The notes: generated by a model not told the origin, from the sequence alone. Counted from the stretch's first letter, positions 1 to 7,191 are shown. The stretch is DNA of 13,791 nucleotides from Alphaproteobacteria bacterium (GCA_017302755.1 JAFLCR010000039.1:1-13791), one strand, 5' to 3'. Made by a program: numbers and translations.

Positions 1-149
1 CCATGCTCGGCGGCGCGGGCAAGCCCTTTCGCGTCGGCCTTATTCGAGATCACGACCGCCGCTTCGGCGGGATAGTCGGGAAAGGAGCAAGCGTGCGCCA
101 GCGATTCCATGTTGGTGCCGCGGCCTGAAATTAAGATTCCGAGACGCAT
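1..149 (-). CDS. purN: Phosphoribosylglycinamide formyltransferase (PurN), N-terminal fragment
   Basis: Only the first 49 codons lie in the window; the gene runs off the left edge. PurN transfers a formyl group from 10-formyl-THF to glycinamide ribonucleotide, the third step of IMP synthesis, in the cytoplasm. The visible N terminus reads MRLGILISGRGTNMESL, which fits the first beta strand and the phosphate-binding SGRGSN-type loop of PurN, followed by a strand with VVISNKADAKGLARA as in the family. Its ATG overlaps the purM stop codon by one base (TAATG on the minus strand), so the two are probably translationally coupled. No Shine-Dalgarno sequence is apparent, which fits coupling. The identification rests on the short N terminus plus the purM neighbour, a common gene pair. 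Confidence 0.88.
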   Translation of the reverse strand, partial: MRLGILISGRGTNMESLAHACSFPDYPAEAAVVISNKADAKGLARAAEH

Positions 150-1207
150 TATTTCGACGCGTTAAGAATTCGGAACGCCGCAGTTTCAGGCTTGCGGGCA
201 ACTAGCTGGCCGATCCGCCATACCTGTTCCCCCTTGCTCTGGAGAAGGGTGATGGCTGTATCGGCGGAAGCTTTATCCACCACCACCACCATGCCGATGC
301 CACAGTTGAAGGTGCGGATCATTTCGGAATAAGAAACGTCCCCTTTCTCCGCGAGCCAGGAGAAGAGTTTTGGCATCTCCCAGGCTTTCGCGTCAACTTC
401 AGCGGCCAGATGATCAGGCAGCACGCGAGGAAGATTTTCAGTTAATCCCCCGCCCGTGATGTGCGAAAAACCTTTAATCCAGGGTTCCTTCGTCGCCGCG
501 AGACATGCGGAAACATAGATGCGCGTCGGTGCAAGCAGCACCTCGGCCCAGGATTTTTTTGGCTCAAATGAGCACGGTTGGCCGGGACTCACCTTTTGCT
601 CGTTAACAATTTTGCGCACCAGGGAGTACCCGTTGGAATGAACCCCCGTCGAGGCAAGGGCGAGGAGGACGTCTCCCTCTTGCATGTGATCTGTTCCGGG
701 AAGGATACGATCTCTCTCCACCACCCCCACGGCGAAGCCCGCCAGGTCATATTCACCGGGGGCGTACATGCCCGGCATTTCGGCTGTCTCTCCGCCAAGC
801 AGGCTACAACCCGCCTGTTTGCAGCCTTCCGCCACCCCCGAAACAACGTCTGCGGCAATATCGACCGAGAGTTTTCCGGTAGCGAAGTAATCGAGGAAGA
901 ATAACGGTTCCGCCCCCTGCACCACCAGGTCGTTGACGCTCATGGCGACAAGATCGATGCCTATTGTTCCGTGAGTGTTATATTCTTGCGCGAGTTTCAA
1001 TTTGGTGCCCACACCGTCGGTACAGGAGACAAGGATGGGATCCTGATAGCCCAGCGCCTTCAGATCGAAGAGTCCGCCGAAGCCACCGAGGCTCCCCATG
1101 CTGCCGGTGCGCTTGGTGGCTGCGGCAAGCGGCTTGATGCGCTCGACCAGGGCGTTGCCGGCATCGATATCCACCCCGGCGGCGGCGTAGCGTGAAGAAG
1201 CAGTCAT
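149..1207 (-). CDS. purM: Phosphoribosylformylglycinamidine cyclo-ligase (AIR synthetase, PurM)
   Basis: This 352-residue protein is close to the usual 345-350 for the family. It closes the imidazole ring of formylglycinamidine ribonucleotide with ATP to give AIR, the fifth step of purine synthesis. Family motifs appear in order: YAAAGVDIDAGNALVERIK at the N terminus, the DGVGTKLKLA segment, MSVNDLVVQGAEPLFFLDYF, the GGETAEMPGMYAPGEYDLAG motif, STGVHSNGYSLVRK, GGGLTENLPRVLP and FNCGIGMVV near the C terminus. The ATG start gives the standard N terminus. No clear Shine-Dalgarno sequence precedes it. It is the first gene of a purM-purN unit and is divergent from the DUF2066 gene, with about 60 bases between the likely starts. 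The gene looks intact. Confidence 0.98.
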   Translation of the reverse strand: MTASSRYAAAGVDIDAGNALVERIKPLAAATKRTGSMGSLGGFGGLFDLKALGYQDPILVSCTDGVGTKLKLAQEYNTHGTIGIDLVAMSVNDLVVQGAEPLFFLDYFATGKLSVDIAADVVSGVAEGCKQAGCSLLGGETAEMPGMYAPGEYDLAGFAVGVVERDRILPGTDHMQEGDVLLALASTGVHSNGYSLVRKIVNEQKVSPGQPCSFEPKKSWAEVLLAPTRIYVSACLAATKEPWIKGFSHITGGGLTENLPRVLPDHLAAEVDAKAWEMPKLFSWLAEKGDVSYSEMIRTFNCGIGMVVVVDKASADTAITLLQSKGEQVWRIGQLVARKPETAAFRILNASK

Positions 1208-1268
1208 GGCGGTAGCGTCATCCGATATTTGTTTCTATAGTGGCGCTTTTCCAGAGCGTCGCGCCCTT

Positions 1269-2378
1269 ATGAAAGCCCTCCGCACCCTATTCACCAGCCC
1301 CTTCTCTGTCAAAGCCCTTGCGTGCCTTCTCCTTTTCGCGCTGCCTGCCCAGGCTCAGGACACCTCCCCTTTCACCGTTCGTGGTGTGGAAGTAAAGGCC
1401 CAGGGGACAAGCCCCTTGAAAGCCAAGGAAACCGCCGTCGCGGAAGGCCAACTCGAGGCCTTGCGCCGCCTGGGCAAGGCACGTGGCGTGCCGGAGGACG
1501 TGCTGGCGTCCCTGACCGCCGAACAGGCGGCGAACGCCGCTTCCGGCTATCAGGTGATGTCGGAAAGCACGGGGAGAGGCTCCTACCAAGCCGTGCTGGC
1601 CGTAACTTTTGACCCGGCGGCGCTGCAACGCATCTTCGGCGGCGGTGCGGTCGCCATGCCGCAGACCCCCACCCTGCCGGGCAAGCTGGTGCTACTGCCG
1701 CTGATGCGCTCCGGCACCACCTGGCTGCTGTGGGAAGACACCAATCTCTGGAAAGCCGCGCTTTCGGAATCCTTTGCCGCGCAAGCGCCGCTGGAAACGA
1801 TGCTGCCCACCGGAACCATGGAGGAAGTAGCACTCATAGACGGTGAAGCCGCCGCCACTGCCGATAAGCTGAAGCTGGAAGCGCTCAAAACCGCCATGAA
1901 GGCCGACCGCGTCATTATCGCCGAAGCCGAGCGTGTGGGAGAGAATCTTTCGGTGCGCGTCTATTCGGTGCCGGACATGACCGACCTGCTGACGCCGCAG
2001 GAATTCCCGGGCGAATACGCGCTTCAGGAAGGCGCGTCCCACGTGCTTTCGGGCATCGGCCAGTTGAAAACGCCGGTTTCGCTACCCTGGCAGGCGACGG
2101 TAACAACGTCGCTCCCTGAAAACGCCACCCCCTCGGGCGAGCCGATGCGCGTGCTTGCCCTCATCAACGGGACGGAGACGCTGCCTTCCCTGCGCGCGCG
2201 GCTGCGCGGGATTCCCGGCATCGCGCAGGTGCAGGTGGAAGCGGTCACCCCCGGCCAGGCAGACCTGTTGATCACGCTTTCCGAGCCGGTGGAGGCCGTG
2301 CAAAACCTGCTCGCCGCACAGGGGATGAGCCTTGAAGCGCAAGAGGGCGGCTACTGGATTCTGCGGGGAGGTTCCTGA
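1269..2378 (+). CDS. DUF2066 domain-containing exported protein
   Basis: The protein is 369 residues from the chosen ATG. The chosen start gives a signal peptide: a basic MKALR start, a hydrophobic core (about residues 15-26, ALACLLLFALPA) and an AQA-type cleavage site near residue 29. The mature part begins FTVRGVEVKAQG, followed by a repeated-domain pattern (KAKETAVAEGQLEALRRL, SYQAVLAVTFDPAALQRIF) that matches DUF2066 as I know it. The domain has no established function. A more upstream in-frame ATG at 1206 adds 21 non-signal residues and overlaps purM, so it is less likely. The gene's stop overlaps the next start (TGATG), placing it first in a three-gene operon with the AI-2E transporter and hdaA. 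The periplasmic location and pairing with a membrane protein suggest an envelope role, but that is inference. Confidence 0.85.
   Translation: MKALRTLFTSPFSVKALACLLLFALPAQAQDTSPFTVRGVEVKAQGTSPLKAKETAVAEGQLEALRRLGKARGVPEDVLASLTAEQAANAASGYQVMSESTGRGSYQAVLAVTFDPAALQRIFGGGAVAMPQTPTLPGKLVLLPLMRSGTTWLLWEDTNLWKAALSESFAAQAPLETMLPTGTMEEVALIDGEAAATADKLKLEALKTAMKADRVIIAEAERVGENLSVRVYSVPDMTDLLTPQEFPGEYALQEGASHVLSGIGQLKTPVSLPWQATVTTSLPENATPSGEPMRVLALINGTETLPSLRARLRGIPGIAQVQVEAVTPGQADLLITLSEPVEAVQNLLAAQGMSLEAQEGGYWILRGGS
2367..2371 (+). promoter_or_regulatory. Strong Shine-Dalgarno sequence for the AI-2E transporter gene
   Basis: GGAGG lies six bases before the ATG at 2378, inside the last codons of the DUF2066 gene. 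It is one of the few strong ribosome binding sites in this window. It fixes the transporter start and shows that the gene can initiate independently despite the one-base overlap. Confidence 0.75.
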
Positions 2379-3457
2379 TGGCGCCTGAAAAGCGATTCTG
2401 GATTCTGCTGGCGATCCTCGCTCTGATCGTGCTGTTCCTCTACGGCATCCGCGTCATTTTGCTGCCGTTCGTGGTCGGGCTTCTGGTCGCGTATTTCCTG
2501 CACCCTGTCGTAGACCGGCTTTCGCGCATCAGCTGGCTCGGGCGCGGCGGAGCGACGGCGGTGGTGAGTGTCGGCTTCTTCGCCATCGCGGGGGGCATCC
2601 TCATCCTGATCTCGCCGATGCTGTATACCCAGAGTATCGAGCTCATCAACAAGCTGCCGGACATCATCAACCATGTGCGCACCAACTGGTTCCCGCGCTG
2701 GGAAGAGATGATCGCCCGCTTCGATCCTCAGTATATGCAGCATGCCAAGGAATCGCTGACCGAGGCTTCGACCGGCGCCGTCACCTTCGCCACCGCCCTG
2801 CTCGCAGGGCTGGCGAAATCCGGTGCGAGCCTCGTCAATCTGGTGTCACTGCTGTTCATCACGCCGATCGTGACCTTCTACATGCTGAAGGATTGGAACA
2901 ACATCATCGCCTCCGCCGACAAGCTGCTGCCGCGCAGCTACGCCCCGTCGATCCGCGAGCAGGCGCGCGAGATCGACCGCACGCTGGCCGGCTACATCCG
3001 CGGCCAGACGAACGTATGCCTGCTGCTCGCCGCCTATTACGGCCTGGGGCTGACGCTCGCCGGGCTTAACTTCGGCCTTGCCATCGGCGTGCTGACCGGA
3101 GTGCTGTGCTTCATTCCCTTCGTCGGCTTCGGCATCGGCTTCGCGGTCGGGCTCGCCACGGCGTGGTTCCAGTTCGGCGACCTCTCAGGCGTCGGAGTGG
3201 TGGCGGCCATTTTCATCGCTGGCCAGGTGATCGAGGGCAATTTCATCACGCCGCAGTTGGTTGGCGAGCGCGTGGGGCTGCATCCGGTGTGGATCATCTT
3301 CGGCATGCTCGCGGGCGGAGCGCTGCTTGGCATTGTCGGCGTGCTGGTCGCCGTGCCGCTTTCGGCAGTGGTCGGCGTGCTGATCCGCTTCGCGATCAAG
3401 CGCTACATGAAAAGCCCGCTTTATGGCAGCGAGCTGCAGCAGATCCACCATCCATGA
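2378..3457 (+). CDS. AI-2E family (PerM/YhhT-type) inner-membrane transporter
   Basis: This 359-residue integral membrane protein has the AI-2E family layout. A long hydrophobic N-terminal pair spans about residues 8-45 and 58-85. A soluble, partly amphipathic stretch follows (about 90-135, with LINKLPDIINHVRTNW). The C-terminal half has five or so segments, including SLLFITPIVTFYMLKDW, the GLTLAGLNFGLAIGVLTGVLCFIPFVGFGIG block and GQVIEGNFITPQLVGERVGLHPVWIIFGMLAGG, which are typical family signatures. Members have been linked to autoinducer-2 export, permease-like roles or Na+/H+ exchange, so the substrate cannot be named here. The gene has a strong GGAGG ribosome binding site. It overlaps the DUF2066 gene by one base and hdaA by four (ATGA). 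Confidence 0.93.
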   Translation: MAPEKRFWILLAILALIVLFLYGIRVILLPFVVGLLVAYFLHPVVDRLSRISWLGRGGATAVVSVGFFAIAGGILILISPMLYTQSIELINKLPDIINHVRTNWFPRWEEMIARFDPQYMQHAKESLTEASTGAVTFATALLAGLAKSGASLVNLVSLLFITPIVTFYMLKDWNNIIASADKLLPRSYAPSIREQAREIDRTLAGYIRGQTNVCLLLAAYYGLGLTLAGLNFGLAIGVLTGVLCFIPFVGFGIGFAVGLATAWFQFGDLSGVGVVAAIFIAGQVIEGNFITPQLVGERVGLHPVWIIFGMLAGGALLGIVGVLVAVPLSAVVGVLIRFAIKRYMKSPLYGSELQQIHHP

Positions 3458-4122
3458 TCCACCAGCTCGGGCTTAACCTGCCGCCGGAAGAGCGCCTGGA
3501 AGATCGGCATTTCATCATCGGCGACGCCAATCGCGATGCGCATGCCTGGATCATGGCCTGGCCCGAATGGCCGGTTTACGGGCTTTATCTTTACGGACCG
3601 GAAGGCAGCGGAAAGAGCCATCTGGCGCGCATCTGGGCGGCACGGGCCAAGGCACGGATCATCGCGCCGGAGGAAGCCGAGCGGGAAGCCGCCGCCTTCA
3701 CCCGGGGACAGGCGCTGGCCGTGGAAAAAGTTGATGACACGATGCGGGAAACCGACGGCAAAGGCCTGTTTCATCTCTGTAACAGCGCCAGGGAACATCA
3801 GGGATTTTTGCTGCTTGTCGGACGCGCAGCGCCTGCCGAATTGCACATCACCCTGCCCGACCTGCGGTCGCGCCTGCTTGCCCTGCCCGCCATCAGCATG
3901 AGCGCCCCCGACGATGCGCTGCTTTCCGCCGTGCTTGCGAAACATTTCGAGGACAGAGGCTTGCGCGTGCCGCAGGAAGTCATCGCTTATCTGATGCCGC
4001 GCATGGAACGCTCCTTTGCCGCCGCCGCCAAAACCGCGGCGCGCATCGACGCCTATGCACTTTCGATGAAGCGGGAAATTACCGTGCCGCTGGCGCGCGA
4101 GGCAATGGACGAAATGCCCTAA
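3454..4122 (+). CDS. hdaA: DnaA-related regulatory ATPase HdaA (Hda family)
   Basis: This 222-residue protein has the size of Hda/HdaA, which together with the DNA-loaded beta clamp stimulates DnaA-ATP hydrolysis and prevents re-initiation. Residues 4-9 (QLGLNL) fit the clamp-binding hexapeptide seen at the N terminus of Hda proteins. A Walker A loop GPEGSGKS covers residues 48-55. The Walker B region (about 87-95, ALAVEKVDD) lacks a run of hydrophobics before the acidic pair. LPDLRSRLLA (134-143) carries the box VII arginine, and MERSFAAA (184-191) is the sensor II segment. The DnaA DNA-binding domain IV is absent, as expected. The start overlaps the transporter stop (ATGA), giving translational coupling. 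Its stop overlaps the convergent sixA stop. Confidence 0.9.
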   Translation: MIHQLGLNLPPEERLEDRHFIIGDANRDAHAWIMAWPEWPVYGLYLYGPEGSGKSHLARIWAARAKARIIAPEEAEREAAAFTRGQALAVEKVDDTMRETDGKGLFHLCNSAREHQGFLLLVGRAAPAELHITLPDLRSRLLALPAISMSAPDDALLSAVLAKHFEDRGLRVPQEVIAYLMPRMERSFAAAAKTAARIDAYALSMKREITVPLAREAMDEMP

Positions 4123-4643
4123 TCTTCCGCGCTTTCCCTGTGTGAAAGGTGGAATGCTTCCAGCCTCACCGCACCGGGCTCCAGATCGCGCCAGGAAACA
4201 CCTAGCGAAAATTCCGCCATCGCCGCCGTGGGAAAACGAAAGCGCAGATCTTTCAGCAATTCGGGGTCCGCTGCACCGGCAAGCAGCAAACAGCATTGAT
4301 GAATGCCGGGATTGTGACCGATCACGAGCAGCGACGGCGCCGTCTGGCCCTGCAGCAATGTGATGATTTCGTTGGGGCCAGCGAGGTAGAGGCGAGGATC
4401 ATAGGAGACGGAAAGCGCCTGGCCCAACCCCTCACAGAGCGCATCATAGGTTTGGCGCGTGCGGGCCGCATCAGAGCAAAGCACAGAGGGTTTCTCTTTA
4501 GCAAAAGACTGGTTTTTCAGAAAACTCCCCAACCTTGCTGCATCGCGTTTTCCCCGCTCGGTCAAGGGACGGGCATGATCGTCGGCAGCCCCGGGGTGTC
4601 CGGCTTTGGCGTGGCGCAGCAGAAAAAGCCTGGAAGAACTCAT
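4119..4643 (-). CDS. sixA: SixA-type histidine phosphatase
   Basis: This 174-residue protein belongs to the histidine-phosphatase superfamily, SixA branch. It starts with a beta strand and the LRHAK motif, with R10 and the catalytic H11. It continues with RPLTERGKRDAARLG, SDAARTRQT (R61) and the second catalytic histidine in LLVIGHNPG (H110). SixA enzymes dephosphorylate phosphohistidine; in E. coli the targets are ArcB and the nitrogen PTS protein NPr. The length is typical of the short SixA class. The stop codon overlaps the hdaA stop in a convergent arrangement with no intergenic terminator. Upstream it is divergent from ppk with 54 bases between starts. An AGG four bases before the ATG is a weak ribosome binding site. 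The natural substrate in this organism is unknown. Confidence 0.9.
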   Translation of the reverse strand: MSSSRLFLLRHAKAGHPGAADDHARPLTERGKRDAARLGSFLKNQSFAKEKPSVLCSDAARTRQTYDALCEGLGQALSVSYDPRLYLAGPNEIITLLQGQTAPSLLVIGHNPGIHQCCLLLAGAADPELLKDLRFRFPTAAMAEFSLGVSWRDLEPGAVRLEAFHLSHRESAED

Positions 4644-4663
4644 GTTACCTGTTTTTAAGTGAT

Positions 4664-4691
4664 TTGCGGGTTATAGTCGGCCATATATAGT
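4664..4691 (+). promoter_or_regulatory. Candidate ppk promoter, possibly giving a leaderless mRNA
   Basis: TTGCGG at 4664-4669 and TATAGT at 4686-4691 are separated by 16 bases. The TATAGT box ends only six bases before the ppk ATG at 4698, so transcription would begin at or next to the A of the start codon. No Shine-Dalgarno sequence is present before this ATG, consistent with leaderless translation. A second TATAGT at 4672-4677 has no credible -35 box. Confidence 0.4.
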
Positions 4692-4697
4692 CATTAT

Positions 4698-6863
4698 ATG
4701 TTACCTGAAACCTACTCGAACGCCATCTCCTCTCATTTCGACAAGCCGACAGACCGGTTCATCAACCGTGAACTCTCCTGGCTGGCCTTCAACACGCGTG
4801 TGCTGGAAGAAGCGGAGAACACGCATCATCCGCTGCTGGAGCGCCTGCGGTTTCTTTCGATTTCGGCCACGAATCTCGATGAATTCTTCATGGTGCGGGT
4901 TTCCGGCCTGAAGGAGCAGGTGCTGCACGGAATCTCCACGCCAAGCCAGGACGGGCTGACCCCGCTCGAGCAGCTCGAGCGTGTCACCACCGAAGCCCGC
5001 CGCCTGATGCAGATGCAGCAGGAAACCTGGTTGCATCTCCAGAAGGAATTGCGCAAGGAAGGCATCGCCGTCATCGGCCGCAGCGAACTGTCGGACGAGG
5101 ACGTGGAATGGCTGAAATCCCATTTCCTGGAAAATATTTTTCCGGTCTTAAGCCCGCTCGCGGTTGATCCGGCGCATCCCTTCCCCTTCCTGCCCAATCT
5201 GGGGCTTGCCGTGGTGCTCAAGCTCTTGCGCGAAAAGGACGGCAAGGCGCTCTTTGCCATCGTTCCCATGCCACCCAAGCTTCCTCGTCTATTGCGCCTG
5301 CCGGGTGGTGACGCCGTGCGCTTCCTGCGCATGGAGGAAATCATCGAGATGTTCCTCGACACGCTCTTCCCGGATTTCATGATGGATGGGATCGGCATCA
5401 TCCGCATTATCCGCGACAGCGATCTCGATATCGAAGAGGAAGCGCAGGATCTGGTGCGCTATTTCGAATCGGCGCTGCGCCGGCGGCGGCGGGGCGTGGT
5501 GATCCGCCTCAAGGTGAATTCGGCCATGCCGCGCGACCTGCTGCAATTCGTGACCGAGCAGATGAAGGTGAGCGAAAAAGACGTGGTGGAGGTGGACGGG
5601 ATCCTAGGGCTAGCCGGCATCGGCGATCTGTTCGAGGTAGATAGGCCAGACCTCAAATTCGTGCCGCACGCCGCACGCTTCCCCGAGCGCATCAGCGATT
5701 TCGGCGGCGACTGCTTCGCGGCCATCCAGGCCAAGGACATCGTCGTCCACCATCCTTACGAAAGCTTCGACGTAGTGGTGCAATTCCTGCGCCAGGCCGC
5801 ACGCGACAAGGACGTGGTGGCCATCAAGCAGACGCTCTACCGCACCAGCAACAACTCGCCCATCGTGAGCGCGCTGATCGAAGCGGCGGAGGCAGGCAAA
5901 TCCGTCACCGCCATCGTCGAGCTGAAGGCCCGCTTCGACGAGGAGGCCAACATCAAATGGGCGCGCGACATGGAACGCGCGGGCGTGCATGTGGTCTACG
6001 GCTTCGTTGACCTGAAGACGCACGCGAAAATTTCGCTCGTCGTGCGGCGTGTGGACGGAAAAATGCGCTCCTACGTGCATTTCGGCACCGGCAACTACCA
6101 CCCCATCACGGCGCGGGTCTATACCGACCTCTCTTTCTTCACCTGCGACCCGGCGCTGGCACAGGACGTCGCCTATATCTTCAACTTCCTCACCGGTTAT
6201 GCGCCGCCACGCCATCTGGAGAAGCTGGTGCTTGCGCCGTTCTCGATGCGTGAGACGTTGCTCACGCTGATCGAGAATGAAATCGCCCATGCCAAGGCGG
6301 GCCGCCCGGCGCAGATATGGATGAAAGCCAATTCGCTGATCGATGCCGAAACCATCGACGCGCTTTATGCCGCGAGCCAGGCGGGCGTCTCGATCGACCT
6401 CATCATCCGCGGCGTCTGCGGACTACGGCCAGGGATCAAGGGATTTTCCGATAACATCCGCGTGAAAAGCATCGTCGGGCGTTTTCTGGAGCATGCCCGC
6501 ATCTATTGCTTCGGCGACGGGCACGGCCTGCCTTCGCCGGAAGCGAAAATCTACCTCTCCTCCGCCGACCTCATGCACCGGAACATGGACTGGCGGGTGG
6601 AAGTGATGGTGCCGCTTGAGAACCCTACCGTCCACGAGCAGGTGATGGGGCAGATCATGATGGCCAATATCCGCGACGCCCAGCAAAGCTGGGAGCTGGG
6701 GCCGGACGGCACCTATGCGCGCGTGCCTTTCGACGACCAATCCTTCTGCGCCCATGAGTACTTCATGCATAACCCCTCCCTGTCCGGACGGGGCAAAGGA
6801 CAGAAAAAAACGGCAAAGGGCGAAAAGCTCTGGAAGCCGAAACTGTTGAAGATCAAGAAATAG
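4698..6863 (+). CDS. ppk: Polyphosphate kinase 1 (PPK1)
   Basis: This 721-residue protein is a full-length PPK1, which reversibly polymerises the gamma phosphate of ATP into inorganic polyphosphate. The N domain opens with RFINRELSWLAFNTRVLEEA and LSISATNLDEFFMVRVSGL, both family hallmarks. The catalytic core includes VVAIKQTLYRTSNNSPIVSAL, ELKARFDEEANIKWARDME and GLKTH-like VDLKTHAKISLVVRR. The autophosphorylated histidine is H461 in HFGTGNYH (E. coli H435 equivalent). The second active-site histidine is H599 in FLEHARIY (E. coli H592 equivalent), followed by YLSSADLMHRNMDWRVEV. The C terminus is a lysine-rich tail (about residues 700-721) that is not part of the core fold and could be a species feature. 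The ATG start lacks a ribosome binding site and may be leaderless. Confidence 0.98.
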   Translation: MLPETYSNAISSHFDKPTDRFINRELSWLAFNTRVLEEAENTHHPLLERLRFLSISATNLDEFFMVRVSGLKEQVLHGISTPSQDGLTPLEQLERVTTEARRLMQMQQETWLHLQKELRKEGIAVIGRSELSDEDVEWLKSHFLENIFPVLSPLAVDPAHPFPFLPNLGLAVVLKLLREKDGKALFAIVPMPPKLPRLLRLPGGDAVRFLRMEEIIEMFLDTLFPDFMMDGIGIIRIIRDSDLDIEEEAQDLVRYFESALRRRRRGVVIRLKVNSAMPRDLLQFVTEQMKVSEKDVVEVDGILGLAGIGDLFEVDRPDLKFVPHAARFPERISDFGGDCFAAIQAKDIVVHHPYESFDVVVQFLRQAARDKDVVAIKQTLYRTSNNSPIVSALIEAAEAGKSVTAIVELKARFDEEANIKWARDMERAGVHVVYGFVDLKTHAKISLVVRRVDGKMRSYVHFGTGNYHPITARVYTDLSFFTCDPALAQDVAYIFNFLTGYAPPRHLEKLVLAPFSMRETLLTLIENEIAHAKAGRPAQIWMKANSLIDAETIDALYAASQAGVSIDLIIRGVCGLRPGIKGFSDNIRVKSIVGRFLEHARIYCFGDGHGLPSPEAKIYLSSADLMHRNMDWRVEVMVPLENPTVHEQVMGQIMMANIRDAQQSWELGPDGTYARVPFDDQSFCAHEYFMHNPSLSGRGKGQKKTAKGEKLWKPKLLKIKK

Positions 6864-6868
6864 CGTCA

Positions 6869-6896
6869 GCGCTTGTCCGCATAAGCGTATGTTTTT
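6869..6896 (+). terminator. Weak candidate terminator after ppk
   Basis: A six-base-pair stem (GCGCTT at 6869-6874 with AAGCGT at 6883-6888, one G-U pair) with an eight-base loop is followed three bases later by five T at 6892-6896. The stem is short, so termination efficiency would be low. It lies five bases after the ppk stop codon. Confidence 0.35.
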
Positions 6897-6946
6897 CCTG
6901 TAGCTGTTGACTTATATGAAAGTTTAGAGACGCCATCCGCTCACGC

Positions 6947-6975
6947 TTGCCATTTCGGCTAATATAGCATACAGT
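6947..6975 (+). promoter_or_regulatory. Candidate promoter for the small ORF - xre - nuclease unit
   Basis: TTGCCA at 6947-6952 and TACAGT at 6970-6975 are separated by exactly 17 bases, a good sigma-70-type arrangement. The predicted start of transcription, near 6982, falls in the middle of the palindrome at 6975-6992. That gives about 24 bases of leader before the ATG at 7006. The call is from sequence inspection only. Confidence 0.5.
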
Positions 6976-6992
6976 GTCTAATATATTGGACA
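6975..6992 (+). promoter_or_regulatory. 18-bp near-perfect palindrome, candidate operator
   Basis: TGTCTAATATATTGGACA differs from its own reverse complement at only one symmetric pair (fifth base from each end). It overlaps the last base of the candidate -10 box and the expected transcription start, the classic place for a repressor site. The nearest regulator is the XRE-cupin protein encoded 200 bases downstream in the same direction, so autoregulation is the simplest reading (inference). Confidence 0.55.
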
Positions 6993-7005
6993 AAGCGAGA
7001 CAGAC

Positions 7006-7179
7006 ATGACCAAGACCGCCCAGATCATCGATTTCAACGCCTACGCGAAACGCCGCGAGGAAACCCAGCCCGCCGAAGCAGAGACGGTGGCGCAGGGTGC
7101 GTATTTCTGGTATCCGGTCTGGGTCATGGTGCCGCAGCAAGGTTACGCGCCGCTGCCTCAGGTCGCGCAGAACTTCTAA
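7006..7179 (+). CDS. Unrecognised 57-residue protein
   Basis: I do not recognise this small protein. It starts with ATG and ends TAA, with codon usage like its G+C-rich neighbours (many GCC, CGC, CAG, GTC codons). The N-terminal third is MTKTAQIIDFNAYAKRREE, a short hydrophobic strand followed by a basic helix. The middle is acidic and Ala-rich (about residues 20-30). The C-terminal half is aromatic and hydrophobic with prolines (YFWYPVWVMVPQQGY, about residues 33-47). This is too short and too broken by prolines for a confident membrane span, but it suggests membrane or protein contact. It lies directly downstream of a good candidate promoter and palindrome and 12 bases before the xre gene. 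It is therefore probably the first gene of that transcript and could be the regulator's partner. No strong ribosome binding site is visible, although GCGAGA lies shortly upstream. Confidence 0.65.
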   Translation: MTKTAQIIDFNAYAKRREETQPAEAETVAQGAYFWYPVWVMVPQQGYAPLPQVAQNF

Positions 7180-7191
7180 TTTTTCCGGTAT

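Noticed and set aside
1234..1241. TATAGT/TATAGA box between purM and the DUF2066 gene as a divergent promoter
   Set aside because: No convincing -35 element is at the right spacing on either strand (only GCGACG for purM), so it is left out as a feature.
1206..1268. Upstream ATG at 1206 for the DUF2066 protein
   Set aside because: It would overlap the purM start and place 21 non-signal residues before a clear signal peptide that begins at 1269.
3106..3453. Long upstream extension of the hdaA frame
   Set aside because: The extension is an Arg/His-rich shadow of the AI-2E transporter gene. The Hda N terminus and clamp motif begin at 3454.
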